Shown piece by piece: positions 14,181 through 22,611 of a stretch of 36,617 bases of DNA. Positions within the stretch are counted from its first letter, which is position 1, and each line of letters starts with the position of its first letter. A program made the translations under genes and the position numbers. The notes beneath the pieces are model-generated. The model had not been told where the DNA came from and ran no database searches. It saw nothing but the letters and a program-made list of their open reading frames with translations. Origin of the DNA: Nitrosospira multiformis (GTDB taxonomy: Bacteria > Pseudomonadota > Gammaproteobacteria > Burkholderiales > Nitrosomonadaceae). The stretch is from NCBI RefSeq assembly GCF_900110185.1, contig NZ_FOCT01000021.1, positions 1 through 36,617 on the forward strand, given 5' to 3'.

Positions 14181-15299
14181 TCAGCGGGGTAGGGCGGACG
14201 GAGTTGGCGGGGAGAGCTTGGGTAACTGGAGCGGCTGCCTCGCCATTTCCAGCGCGTGGCGGATTTGCGCGGGATTGTGGGTGCGCAGGCCTTCCGCAAG
14301 GGCGCGGGACGCATCCCTGCGGCGTTCGGCGTAGTCTCGCAGCATTTCTACCGTAGCGGCAGAAGGCAATGCGGGATCAGGTGGGAGTTCCGAAAGCTGC
14401 TCGAAGCTTTCTTCATAGGGATTACCCACCGCAGTATCGATTTGGCCCGCCAGTTCGTCAAAGGAGATTCCTCCTCGCCTGGCCTCATCGAGTATATGCT
14501 GCCAAGCCTGGGTGATCGCCCGGTCATCGCGCAGAAAATTGCCGATTTCCTTGCGCGCCAATACTTCCTCGCTCCACTTATAGGCGGGAGGTGGAACCCG
14601 AACGATCAGCGTGAAGACGGCCAGTGCAAGAATGCTTATAGAGGAAAGGCGGCTGCTGAACACGTGAGAAGACTTTCCGCTCACCCTGTTGGGGTCTGCA
14701 AATATTATTCCTCCGAGCAGACCGGTCACGAAGCCGCCGATGTGAGCAGCGTTATCGATACCGGTAATTGCCAGGCCGAGCCCGAGGCTGACAATTGCAA
14801 AAGCCGTGGCGCCCCAGAAAAACCATCGGAACTCGTGGGGATGCAGCTTGCCCCGCTCGCCCCAGAGAAATACCAGCAGGGCGCCATATAGGCCGAAAAT
14901 GGCGCCTGAAGCGCCGCCGGAGATAGCCAAGCCTTTATGGGCAACCAGCGAGAGCAGATTGCCGGCAAGACCGCTGGCAAAGTAGAGGGCGGTAAAGCGC
15001 GCGTGCCCGTACATGCGTTCAACCAGCTGGCCTGCATCCCAGAGAGCCCAGAGGTTTAATGTGAGATGGACCAGGCCAAAATGAAGGAACATGGCGGTCC
15101 CGAGGCGCCACCACTCCCCATCCTGGGTAGCGGGACCGAAATTGGCGCCCCAGGCGAGTTGTACGCCGTTGGATGAGTGCCACAAGCCTGCTCCGCTGGC
15201 AAGCATGGCTACAAAGATCAGCAGGTTGGTCGCCACCAGCAGCTTCGTTACTGGAACTCGAGGAACCTGCCGGTGAAGAAGATCATGGAGTGACAGCAT
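14181..15299 (-). CDS. Rhomboid family intramembrane serine protease
   Basis: An integral membrane protease of the rhomboid family. Counting from the ATG at 15299 (372 residues): a first membrane helix near 20-40, WRLGTAMFLHFGLVHLTLNLWALW with the oxyanion Asn82, ISGGASGAIFGLYG with the nucleophile Ser131, and ITGIDNAAHIGGF with the catalytic His185. The Ser-His dyad is therefore intact. About 140 residues after the membrane core are soluble and rich in Glu and Arg. An in-frame ATG at 15338 adds 13 residues; neither start has a strong ribosome-binding site. It is divergent from the TIGR03790 gene and converges on the Fur-family gene. Substrates are unknown. Confidence 0.88.
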   Translation of the reverse strand: MLSLHDLLHRQVPRVPVTKLLVATNLLIFVAMLASGAGLWHSSNGVQLAWGANFGPATQDGEWWRLGTAMFLHFGLVHLTLNLWALWDAGQLVERMYGHARFTALYFASGLAGNLLSLVAHKGLAISGGASGAIFGLYGALLVFLWGERGKLHPHEFRWFFWGATAFAIVSLGLGLAITGIDNAAHIGGFVTGLLGGIIFADPNRVSGKSSHVFSSRLSSISILALAVFTLIVRVPPPAYKWSEEVLARKEIGNFLRDDRAITQAWQHILDEARRGGISFDELAGQIDTAVGNPYEESFEQLSELPPDPALPSAATVEMLRDYAERRRDASRALAEGLRTHNPAQIRHALEMARQPLQLPKLSPPTPSALPR

Positions 15300-15463
15300 G
15301 GAAGGTAGACCTGTTCTTCTGGAATCATTATGATGCATACGGATGAAACGTATTGATGCAATAAGGAATAACAATCCCTCTCTGATCCTCTTTTCGGGGC
15401 ATTGGTTTCCTGGATGCTTTTCCACCTGCCGAGTGCAGCGGATACTGCGCCTGACCCAGAGAG

Positions 15464-16732
15464 ATGCAGCGCGCCGGTAGCAAATCCAGCTTTCTTCTGG
15501 CAATGCGGGTTGCGCTCCTTGTCGTCACTCCACTTGTCATGTTGTTATCGCTCCCGTCGAAAGGCAGGGCCGAAACGCACATCCAGTTGCCGCAAACCAA
15601 CCTTACCTCTGACGATGTCGCCGTCATCATCAATGACAGTGATCCTCTTTCAGTGCAGATTGGACAGTACTACCGCGAGGCACGCGGCATTCCGGCGGCC
15701 AATATGATTCATTTACAGTTTCCTCCCGGTCGAACCGCACTGTCACGGGAGGAGTTTCAGGAACTGAAAGCCGAGATAGACCAGAAGGTGCCCGCGCACG
15801 TCCAGGCCTACGCAGTGGCCTGGACCCTTCCCTACCGGGTGGATTGCATGTCGCTGACTTCTGCGCTGGCTTTCGGATTCGACGAGAAGTATTGTTCCTT
15901 TAATTGCGGCGCAACTGCCGCCAGTCCCTATTTCAATTCGCCGAGTCATCATCCTGTCAGTGACCACCAGTTGAGGCCGGCGATGATGTTGGCGGGACTC
16001 GATTTCGAACAGGTCAAATCGCTGATCGATCGCGGGGTGGCGGCCGATCACACTTTCCCCGCAGGACACGCCTATCTTGTCATTACTTCTGACAAGGCGC
16101 GAAGCGTGCGCGCGAATTATTTCGAAATGACGGCACAGCAACTGAACGGCGTTTTTCCCATCGAGATTCTTGAAACGGATGCGATTACCGATCGGCACGA
16201 CGTTCTATTTTACTTCACGGGACTGGTTCGGGTACCGCAACTCGATACGCTGGATTTTTTGCCGGGCGCATTGGCGGACCATCTGACCTCGGCGGGAGGG
16301 CAGCTTACAGGTTCAAGCCAGATGAGCAGCCTGCAATGGCTTGAAGCCGGAGCCACGGCCAGTTATGGGACGGTGGTGGAACCCTGCAGCCATATGCAGA
16401 AATTTCCTTTTCCCGCTATTGCCATGTTTCATTACGCGCTTGGTGCAAGCGCCCTCGAAGCTTACTGGAAGAGCGTGGCATGGCCGGGAGAGGGCGTGTT
16501 CATAGGAGAGCCGCTCGCGCGGCCATTTGCGCCGGAGTTGCAGGAAATTCGCACCGGGCAGTTCGAATTACGCATTTTCTCGCCACGCGAAACACGACTT
16601 CGAATCGAGCAGTCCCGTTCAGCCGCCGGACCGTTCAAGCCATCGCCCAGGCAGTTCGCGATCCGGCGTGGCATGAATCGACTACGCTTCAATTTCAATC
16701 AAACAGAAGGCTACCTGCGGTTGAAATGGTAA
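15464..16732 (+). CDS. TIGR03790 family exported protein
   Basis: A 422-residue protein with an N-terminal signal or anchor helix (MRVALLVVTPLVMLLSLPS at residues 14-32). It carries the hallmark of the TIGR03790 family, VAVIINDSDPLSVQIGQYYR followed by EARGIPAANMIHLQFP. Further family-like segments are YAVAWTLPYRVDCMS and GATASYGTVVEPC. The family is found in Gram-negative bacteria and has no established function. The first ATG (15464) has a weak AGAGAG upstream; the ATG at 15503 is an alternative that starts right at the signal peptide. A 22-bp tandem duplication covers its stop codon. Confidence 0.85.
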   Translation: MQRAGSKSSFLLAMRVALLVVTPLVMLLSLPSKGRAETHIQLPQTNLTSDDVAVIINDSDPLSVQIGQYYREARGIPAANMIHLQFPPGRTALSREEFQELKAEIDQKVPAHVQAYAVAWTLPYRVDCMSLTSALAFGFDEKYCSFNCGATAASPYFNSPSHHPVSDHQLRPAMMLAGLDFEQVKSLIDRGVAADHTFPAGHAYLVITSDKARSVRANYFEMTAQQLNGVFPIEILETDAITDRHDVLFYFTGLVRVPQLDTLDFLPGALADHLTSAGGQLTGSSQMSSLQWLEAGATASYGTVVEPCSHMQKFPFPAIAMFHYALGASALEAYWKSVAWPGEGVFIGEPLARPFAPELQEIRTGQFELRIFSPRETRLRIEQSRSAAGPFKPSPRQFAIRRGMNRLRFNFNQTEGYLRLKW

Positions 16733-16762
16733 ATGTTGTCGGTTGAAATGGTAAATGTTGTC
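16719..16762. repeat. 22-bp perfect tandem duplication over a stop codon
   Basis: Bases 16719-16740 and 16741-16762 are identical (they begin GGTTGAAATGG and end ATGTTGTC). The first copy includes the last codons and the TAA of the TIGR03790 gene, so the stop itself is duplicated. A slippage event is the likely origin. Confidence 0.95.
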
Positions 16763-16908
16763 CGAAGGCGGGGATGGATTTGTGAAGAGACCAACCGCAT
16801 AGGCATAGGGGGTAAAGGGGCTCGATCGAAGCGGTATTCGAAGAGCGGATAGCTGGGTTTGCAGCTATGCTGAATAAGCAGATCACTGAATAAACCGTGG
16901 AGAAGAAT

Positions 16909-17946
16909 ATGCCGCTCAATAATTATGGTGTTCTGAAAGGCAGGGCAATAGGCCGCCGTTTAGGTTCGGGATCATCTCCTCACTATCAGATTCATATTGT
17001 GGATGAGGCCGGGACCCACTACCGCATTGCGATCAACGTGCGATCGCAGCTGGCTCCATCCGAGCTGATGTATTACATCAAGCCTTTTTTTGTCCATCCG
17101 CTCACCTCGACGGTAGAGGCGCTTCCCAGCGGATTTAGCCGGCTGGCACCCAATTCCGACTCGGGCGCGCTTGATTTGATCCGCGGCAACCTCCTGCAAC
17201 CCGGGATGATGACGCCACTTCCACACGATCTTCCCGGCCCCGATAATGACCTGAACGAGAAGTTCGATCAGATCGTGCAGCGCGCGATGGCGGACGAAGA
17301 GGCCTTGGTTTACGCCTTTGGTGAAAGATGGGGACCGGAGAGCAACAAGGCGGATAAGTACTTTGGTTTTCTACCCGGTAACGGCATACACGATATTCAC
17401 ATGAACCAGGGAAATGTCGGAAGCTTTATTAAGGATGATGGAGTGTGGCAGGATGGCGGCGCACTGTTCCATTTTCCTCTCCAGCAACAGTGGACGGCTG
17501 TTTTCTTGAAATTTCAGTCGCAAAGCTGGCATACCGATGACCGGACCGGCCATACGTTGGCCGAAGGTGAAGAGGGAGAATCGAGGAATCCGGATCCGAT
17601 CGTGCCGCAGCCAACCGAAGCACTGCCGGATGGACTGGTGCGCATTGTTTCGGCAATGGTTAATTCGATCGAATCTCCCGAAAAGGAGTGGATCAATATA
17701 TTGAACACAAGTGATCGCGCCATTTCCCTGGCGGGCTGGCAACTGGCTGACAAGCAGAAGGCGAAAATGCCGTTGAGCGGTACCATAGAGCCGGGTGCCA
17801 CGCTTCGGATCGATATTCAACCTCCGGTCGCGCTGTCCAACAAGGGAGGAATCATCACCTTGCTGAACCAGAACGGTTTGAAGGTGCATGGCGTGTCCTA
17901 TACCAAACAGCAGGCAAATCAGCCGGGGTGGACGATCGTTTTTTAG
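16909..17946 (+). CDS. DUF2278 (YukJ-like) protein with lamin-tail-like C terminus
   Basis: A 345-residue protein. The N-terminal 220 residues match DUF2278, the family of Bacillus YukJ: MPLNNYGVLKGRAIGRR at the start, then GNGIHDIHMNQGN and DGALF-like segments (here QDGGALFHFP). Residues about 240-345 look like a lamin-tail (LTD) beta-sandwich: EKEWINILNTSDRAISLAGWQLADK, then GTIEPGATLRIDI and GGIITLLNQNGLKVHGVSY. LTD domains occur on secreted or nucleic-acid-related proteins, but there is no signal peptide here. The ATG at 16909 follows GGAGAAG; a GTG at 16897 is less well placed. Function is unknown. It stands alone between the TIGR03790 gene and argS. Confidence 0.82.
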   Translation: MPLNNYGVLKGRAIGRRLGSGSSPHYQIHIVDEAGTHYRIAINVRSQLAPSELMYYIKPFFVHPLTSTVEALPSGFSRLAPNSDSGALDLIRGNLLQPGMMTPLPHDLPGPDNDLNEKFDQIVQRAMADEEALVYAFGERWGPESNKADKYFGFLPGNGIHDIHMNQGNVGSFIKDDGVWQDGGALFHFPLQQQWTAVFLKFQSQSWHTDDRTGHTLAEGEEGESRNPDPIVPQPTEALPDGLVRIVSAMVNSIESPEKEWINILNTSDRAISLAGWQLADKQKAKMPLSGTIEPGATLRIDIQPPVALSNKGGIITLLNQNGLKVHGVSYTKQQANQPGWTIVF

Positions 17947-18009
17947 CAAGGCCGCGATTTATCCATTTGATCAGGACAAACTGGCGCGTGTAACTTGGCC
18001 GGAGCCCGT

Positions 18010-18015
18010 TATAAT
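18010..18015 (+). promoter_or_regulatory. Consensus -10 element ahead of argS
   Basis: A perfect TATAAT lies 30 bases before the argS GTG. No good -35 hexamer is visible at the proper distance. It probably drives argS and the genes behind it. Confidence 0.45.
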
Positions 18016-18045
18016 AGCGGCTGTGTAACAGCCGAGAAGGTTGTC

Positions 18046-19791
18046 GTGACTCCCCCTGTTCAGCCTAACTTCAAATCCCACTTTACCGATATCCTGCGCA
18101 ACGCCCTGAATGACGGGGGATTGGCGGACCTGAATCTCGATATAGAATTTGCCCGTCCGAGGCAGTCAAGCCATGGCGATTATTCTTGCAACCTGGCGAT
18201 GCAACTGGCCAAGCCATTGCGTCAAAAGCCGCGCGGCATTGCGCAATCTCTTGCCACCGCACTCGCCGCATCCCCTTATCTGGAAAAAGTCGAGATTGCA
18301 GGCGCAGGTTTTATCAACCTGTTTCTCACGACTTCGGCCAAGCAGCAGTTTTCGCGATATGTGCTGGAGAGCGGCGAGAAGTTTGGTCACAGCAACATGG
18401 GCGCAGGGGAAAAAATCCAGGTTGAGTTCGTTTCAGCCAATCCCACGGGTCCGCTGCATGTAGGACACGGCAGAGGTGCGGCGTTTGGCGCAAGCCTTGC
18501 CAACGTGCTTGCGGCTGCAGGTTATTCTGTGACACGCGAGTATTACATTAACGATGCCGGCCGGCAGATGGATATTCTTGCGCTTTCCACCTGGCTGCGC
18601 TATCTGGAACTGAACGGCGTCGCGTCAGCCTTTCCGCCCAATGCCTACCAGGGGGAGTATGTGCGTGATATGGCAAGGCTGATTCATAAAGCCCATGCCG
18701 GCCGTTATGTGCATGAGCCGGAACTGCTGTTTGATAGTGTTGCCGGATCGGAAGCGGACACGGAGGCTGCCCTTGATGGATTGATTGCCAACGCGAAAAA
18801 GCTGCTGGGGCAGGATTATGCCTATATCCATAACTTCGTTCTGAATGAGCAATTGGGGGATTGCCGCAACGATCTGATGGAGTTCGGCGTTACCTTCGAC
18901 ATCTGGTTTTCCGAGCAATCCTTATTCGACAGCGGAGGTGTGGCTCAGGCTGTTCACCTGCTCGAAGAAGGCAATTACCTGTATCAGCAGGATGGCGCCA
19001 AATGGTTCCGCTCCAGCCATTTCGGTGACGAAAAGGATAGGGTGGTGCAGCGCGAAAACGGCCAGTTCACCTATTTTGCCTCTGATATTGCCTATCACCT
19101 CAACAAATTCTCACGCGGGTTCGACCGCGTGATCGATATCTGGGGTGCGGACCATCACGGCTACATTTCACGGGTGAAAGGCGCCATGCAGGCATTGGCG
19201 CTCGATCCCGAGAAACTTGAAATTGCTCTGGTGCAGTTTGCCGTACTTTACCGTGATGGCAAGAAGGTGCCCATGTCCACCCGGGCGGGAGAATTTGTCA
19301 CCTTGCGGGAGTTGCGTCAGGAAGTGGGAACCGATGCGGCACGCTTTTTTTACGTATTACGCAAGAGCGATCAGCATCTCGATTTCGACCTGGACCTGGC
19401 AAAGTCGCAAAGCACCGATAACCCGGTGTATTACGTGCAATATGCGCATGCAAGGGTTTGCAGCGTGCTGGAACAGTGGGGGGAAGATCCAGGCATGCTG
19501 GTTACAGCCGACACTTCTGCATTAACCGGTCCTGCGGAACTCTCCCTGTTGCAGAAGCTGATCGACTATCCCGAAACGGTCGAAGCCGCAGCGAGGGAAT
19601 TCTCTCCCCATCTGATTGCCTTTTACTTGAAGGAACTGGCAGGGGAGTTCCACAGTTACTATAATTCTACTCGTTTCCTGGTGCCGGAGATGGCGGTCCG
19701 CCTTGCGAGATTGGCGCTTGTGGCCGCGGTCAGACAGGTATTGAATAACGGTCTTAAACTATTGGGCGTGAGCGCGCCAGCTAAAATGTGA
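18046..19791 (+). CDS. argS: Arginyl-tRNA synthetase
   Basis: A class I aminoacyl-tRNA synthetase that charges tRNA-Arg. At 581 residues it matches the usual length (E. coli 577). The N-terminal Add-1 domain is followed by FVSANPTGPLHVGHGRGAAFG, with the HIGH motif as HVGH near residue 136. The KMSKS loop is degenerate, as usual for ArgRS (VPMSTRAGEFVTL near 408), and a C-terminal helical anticodon-binding domain ends the protein. I use the GTG at 18046 because AGAAGG lies just before it; the frame is open to 17995, but that would run through the promoter. The stop overlaps the start of the SPOR protein gene by four bases, so the two are translationally coupled. Confidence 0.96.
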   Translation: MTPPVQPNFKSHFTDILRNALNDGGLADLNLDIEFARPRQSSHGDYSCNLAMQLAKPLRQKPRGIAQSLATALAASPYLEKVEIAGAGFINLFLTTSAKQQFSRYVLESGEKFGHSNMGAGEKIQVEFVSANPTGPLHVGHGRGAAFGASLANVLAAAGYSVTREYYINDAGRQMDILALSTWLRYLELNGVASAFPPNAYQGEYVRDMARLIHKAHAGRYVHEPELLFDSVAGSEADTEAALDGLIANAKKLLGQDYAYIHNFVLNEQLGDCRNDLMEFGVTFDIWFSEQSLFDSGGVAQAVHLLEEGNYLYQQDGAKWFRSSHFGDEKDRVVQRENGQFTYFASDIAYHLNKFSRGFDRVIDIWGADHHGYISRVKGAMQALALDPEKLEIALVQFAVLYRDGKKVPMSTRAGEFVTLRELRQEVGTDAARFFYVLRKSDQHLDFDLDLAKSQSTDNPVYYVQYAHARVCSVLEQWGEDPGMLVTADTSALTGPAELSLLQKLIDYPETVEAAAREFSPHLIAFYLKELAGEFHSYYNSTRFLVPEMAVRLARLALVAAVRQVLNNGLKLLGVSAPAKM

Positions 19792-20402
19792 TGACGCATC
19801 CTTACTTGAATCGAGATTATAAAACACCTCTCTACTCGGGAAAGAAAACAGGCACCCTCTTTTTCGGGATGTTTATCGGCTATGTTCTGGGTCTTCTCAC
19901 CGCCATGGGCACCTGGATGTACATGAGCCAGGCACCCAGTCCCTTTATCTCTCAGGATAAGGTGGCCGAGGGCTCTGCAAACGGAGATGCTGCGGATAAG
20001 CCTGAAAAAGAAGGGGAAGCGGCTGGCATCGAAGACAAAACCGCGAAAGCGTCCGATAGCAAACCGCGCTTTGAATTTTATAATATTCTTCCTGCTACAG
20101 AGGAACCCGTCACCGAGCAGCAACTGAAACAGGCTGCAAAGCAGCCGCCGACCTCTCAGGATAAGTACTTTCTTCAAGCGGGAGCATTCCAGAATCCGAA
20201 TGACGCCGACAATATGAAAGCGAAGCTGGCGATGCTGGGAGTGGAAGCGGCTGTCCAGACTGCCGAAGTCCCGCAAAAAGGGCTGTGGCACCGCGTACGC
20301 GTAGGACCTTTTTCCAATGTCGATGACATGAACCGGGTTCGTGCATCGCTTCAGCAGAACGGCGTTCAGACCAGCCCCATCAGGGTGCATGAGGGAGCGT
20401 AG
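19788..20402 (+). CDS. SPOR-domain membrane protein (FtsN-like)
   Basis: A 204-residue single-pass inner-membrane protein. A short cytoplasmic N terminus is followed by a membrane helix (LFFGMFIGYVLGLLTAMGTWMYM, split here as about residues 25-46). An acidic, Ala/Lys-rich periplasmic linker and a C-terminal SPOR domain (about 122-200: YFLQAGAFQNPNDADNMKAK, then RVRVGPFSNVDDMNRVRASL) complete it. SPOR domains bind denuded peptidoglycan at the division septum. The GTG start overlaps the argS stop (GTGA), a common arrangement in betaproteobacteria. It resembles FtsN in layout, but many species carry several SPOR proteins, so I do not assign the symbol. Confidence 0.88.
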   Translation: MMTHPYLNRDYKTPLYSGKKTGTLFFGMFIGYVLGLLTAMGTWMYMSQAPSPFISQDKVAEGSANGDAADKPEKEGEAAGIEDKTAKASDSKPRFEFYNILPATEEPVTEQQLKQAAKQPPTSQDKYFLQAGAFQNPNDADNMKAKLAMLGVEAAVQTAEVPQKGLWHRVRVGPFSNVDDMNRVRASLQQNGVQTSPIRVHEGA

Positions 20403-20484
20403 GGGAACATAGGGGAGCACAGCGCCAAGACGTGGCCGATAAATGATTCACCAATCTCGGGGCCTCCAACTGAAGGAGAAAAAT

Positions 20485-21132
20485 ATGAATTTACTGCGGC
20501 TGCTTACGGCATTCCTGTTGCTGGTCGGTATGAACTTTCCGTCAATTTTCCCTGCTCACGCGGATATCGTCGAAGGAAAGGATTACACGGTCCTGCCCCG
20601 TCCTTTTCCAACGGAAGGGGGAAAGAATATAGAAGTCATGGAATTTTTCTGGTACGGCTGTCCGCACTGCTACGAGTTGCATCCACGCATCAAGGCCTGG
20701 CTCAAGAACAAGCCCGCGGATGTCAGCTTCCGCTATGTTCCGGCGGTTTTTCGTCCCACCTGGGCACCGGCCGCAAAAACGTTTTATGCGCTGGAAGCGC
20801 TCGGAGAAAAAGATCGGCTGCATGACAAGGTCTACGATGCCATTCACAAAAACGGGATAGACCTGGGCAAGGAGGACGTGCTGTTCGACTGGATTGCAAA
20901 ACAGGGAATAGACCGTCAGAAATTTATAGATGTCTACAATTCGTTCTCGGTACAGAATCAACTCTCCAGATCCATGCATTTCTCGAAGGATTATGGTCTT
21001 ACCGGTGTGCCTGCGATAGCGGTGGATGGCAGATATCTCACGAGTGGCAGAATGGGCAGTACGCCGGACGATACCATTCGGACCATGGAAGAGTTGATAC
21101 AGAAAGTGCGCAAGGAACGGACCGGAAAATAG
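20485..21132 (+). CDS. dsbA: Thiol:disulfide interchange protein DsbA
   Basis: A periplasmic oxidoreductase that introduces disulfide bonds into exported proteins. The protein has 215 residues, with a signal peptide ending AHA at about 26. The thioredoxin-fold active site is FFWYGCPHCYELHP, with CPHC at 59-62. The cis-proline loop is LTGVPAIAVDG. An insertion rich in helices lies between these, as in E. coli DsbA. The ATG at 20485 follows GAAGGAGAA; the open frame upstream to 20443 lacks a site. It follows the SPOR gene on the same strand. DsbC, encoded about 11 kb downstream, would correct wrong bonds. Confidence 0.94.
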   Translation: MNLLRLLTAFLLLVGMNFPSIFPAHADIVEGKDYTVLPRPFPTEGGKNIEVMEFFWYGCPHCYELHPRIKAWLKNKPADVSFRYVPAVFRPTWAPAAKTFYALEALGEKDRLHDKVYDAIHKNGIDLGKEDVLFDWIAKQGIDRQKFIDVYNSFSVQNQLSRSMHFSKDYGLTGVPAIAVDGRYLTSGRMGSTPDDTIRTMEELIQKVRKERTGK

Positions 21133-21141
21133 CTTCTTCCG

Positions 21142-21936
21142 TTGACCCTAAAAGTCATTATCAGTGGCGCCTCCACCGGGCTGGGGAGGGCACTGGCGCG
21201 CCATTACGCCGACAGTGGCGCAACGCTCGGCCTGATTGCGCGGCGGGCGGATTTGCTGGAGAGCCTTGCGACGGAGAGGGCGGAAGCGGAAGTATCCCTC
21301 TACGTCGCCGATGTGCGTGATGCTGCTGCTCTGCAGGCTGCGGCAGAAGATTTTACCGTCCGTCATGGTTGTCCCGATATCGTCATCGCCAACGCGGGCA
21401 TCAGTCACGGCAACCTTACCGAATGTGCCGAAGACAAGGAGGTTTTCGAGGATATTCTCGCCACGAATGTTGTCGGCATGGTGAACCTCTTCCAGCCCTT
21501 TGTTTCGACCATGCGCACAGTCGGACAGGGTAGTCTGGTCGGAATTGCAAGTGTCGCCGGGTATCGCGGCCTGCCCGGCAGCGGCGCCTACTCAGCTTCC
21601 AAGGCGGCTGCAATCAGCTACCTGGAAAGCCTCCGCGTGGAATTGCACGGAAGCGGCCTCTCCGTCATAACCATTTGCCCCGGCTATGTTGTAACGCCCA
21701 TGACAGCCGATAATCCCTTCCCCATGCCCTTCATGCTGACCGCGGACGACGCCGCCCGAAAGATCGTCGGCATTATCGAGCGCAAGAAATCGTTTGCCGT
21801 AATACCGTGGCAGATGGCAATTGTCGCGCGAGTCTTGCGGTTGCTTCCCAATTTCCTGTACGACCGGCTATTCGCCAATGCGCCGCGTAAGCTTCGCATA
21901 AACCATAAAGACCACAAAGGCCACAAGGAAAATTAG
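21142..21936 (+). CDS. Short-chain dehydrogenase/reductase
   Basis: A classical SDR of 264 residues. GASTGLG (residues 9-15) is the TGxxxGxG cofactor loop, ANAGIS is the NNAG-type motif, and YSASK (Tyr150, Lys154) is the catalytic pair, with Ser in GIASVAG. The Arg-Arg after LIA suggests NADP. The substrate cannot be told from sequence. The start is a TTG nine bases after the dsbA stop region; no ATG fits. The C terminus ends in HKDHKGHKEN, coded by 9-base units, which looks like a low-complexity extension added to the normal SDR end. Confidence 0.85.
   Translation: MTLKVIISGASTGLGRALARHYADSGATLGLIARRADLLESLATERAEAEVSLYVADVRDAAALQAAAEDFTVRHGCPDIVIANAGISHGNLTECAEDKEVFEDILATNVVGMVNLFQPFVSTMRTVGQGSLVGIASVAGYRGLPGSGAYSASKAAAISYLESLRVELHGSGLSVITICPGYVVTPMTADNPFPMPFMLTADDAARKIVGIIERKKSFAVIPWQMAIVARVLRLLPNFLYDRLFANAPRKLRINHKDHKGHKEN
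21897..21930 (+). repeat. 9-base low-complexity repeat at an SDR gene end
   Basis: Units like CATAAAGAC, CACAAAGGC and CACAAGGAA follow one another and code HKDHKGHKE. This type of repeat is widespread in bacterial intergenic DNA; here it has been read into the coding frame. Confidence 0.6.
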
Positions 21937-22042
21937 CAGGTTCCCGATTGATTTGCGCGGGGGAAACTCCATTTAACCGGTTGATTATTAAACGATGTAG
22001 TCAGTCCGTCGAACTGGATTTACATGACATAGAGGTACAGCA

Positions 22043-22519
22043 ATGACAGAAAAAGCGATTTTTGGAGCAGGCTGCTTTTGGGGTGTGGAGGCCGCTTTTC
22101 GTGCTGTCAAAGGCGTAAAGGAGGTTACCAGCGGCTACTCCGGCGGCCATGTGAAAAATCCCTCCTATCGCGACGTATGCACTGATAAAACCGGCCACGC
22201 CGAGGTAGTGCAGGTGGAATACGATCCGTCGCGGGTCAGCTATGATGAGTTGCTCGACGTCTTCTGGAACTGCCATAATCCCACTACGCTCAACCGGCAG
22301 GGACCGGACGTGGGTAAACAGTACCGCTCCGCCATATTCTTTTACACTCCCGAACAGGAGAGTGCGGCGCGAGCGTCGAAGGAAAAACTGGAGCAAAGCG
22401 GCCGCTGGCTCGCACCGGTCGTGACTGAAATTACACCTGTCTCAGATTTTTATCCTGCTGAGGAATATCATCAGCGCTACCTCGAAAAGCGCGGTATTTC
22501 CGGACATTGCCCTATGTGA
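22043..22519 (+). CDS. msrA: Peptide-methionine (S)-S-oxide reductase MsrA
   Basis: Repairs oxidised methionine (S-sulfoxide) in proteins, using thioredoxin. The protein has 158 residues. The active-site motif GCFWG has its catalytic Cys at 11. [12 protein letters not shown] and the [11 protein letters not shown] segment are family hallmarks. A likely resolving Cys is near the end (GHCPM, Cys156). GAGG lies before the ATG. It lacks a signal peptide, so it is cytoplasmic. It follows the SDR gene by about 100 bases and may have its own promoter. Confidence 0.94.
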   Translation: MTEKAIFGAGCFWGVEAAFRAVKGVKEVTSGYSGGHVKNPSYRDVCTDKTGHAEVVQVEYDPSRVSYDELLDVFWNCHNPTTLNRQGPDVGKQYRSAIFFYTPEQESAARASKEKLEQSGRWLAPVVTEITPVSDFYPAEEYHQRYLEKRGISGHCPM

Positions 22520-22611
22520 GCGCTGACTCAGCGATAAGAAACCCTCTGCCGGTTTTGCCTGGCGCAAATTTTAGTGGCTCAGGGCAGGCTTGTGGAAGGG
22601 AAAAGCGACAT

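Noticed and set aside
14181..15299. Rhomboid as a rhombosortase for the PEP-CTERM proteins
   Set aside because: Rhombosortases act on GlyGly-CTERM signals; the signals here are PEP-type and need an exosortase. The rhomboid is divergent from other genes and ordinary in motif.
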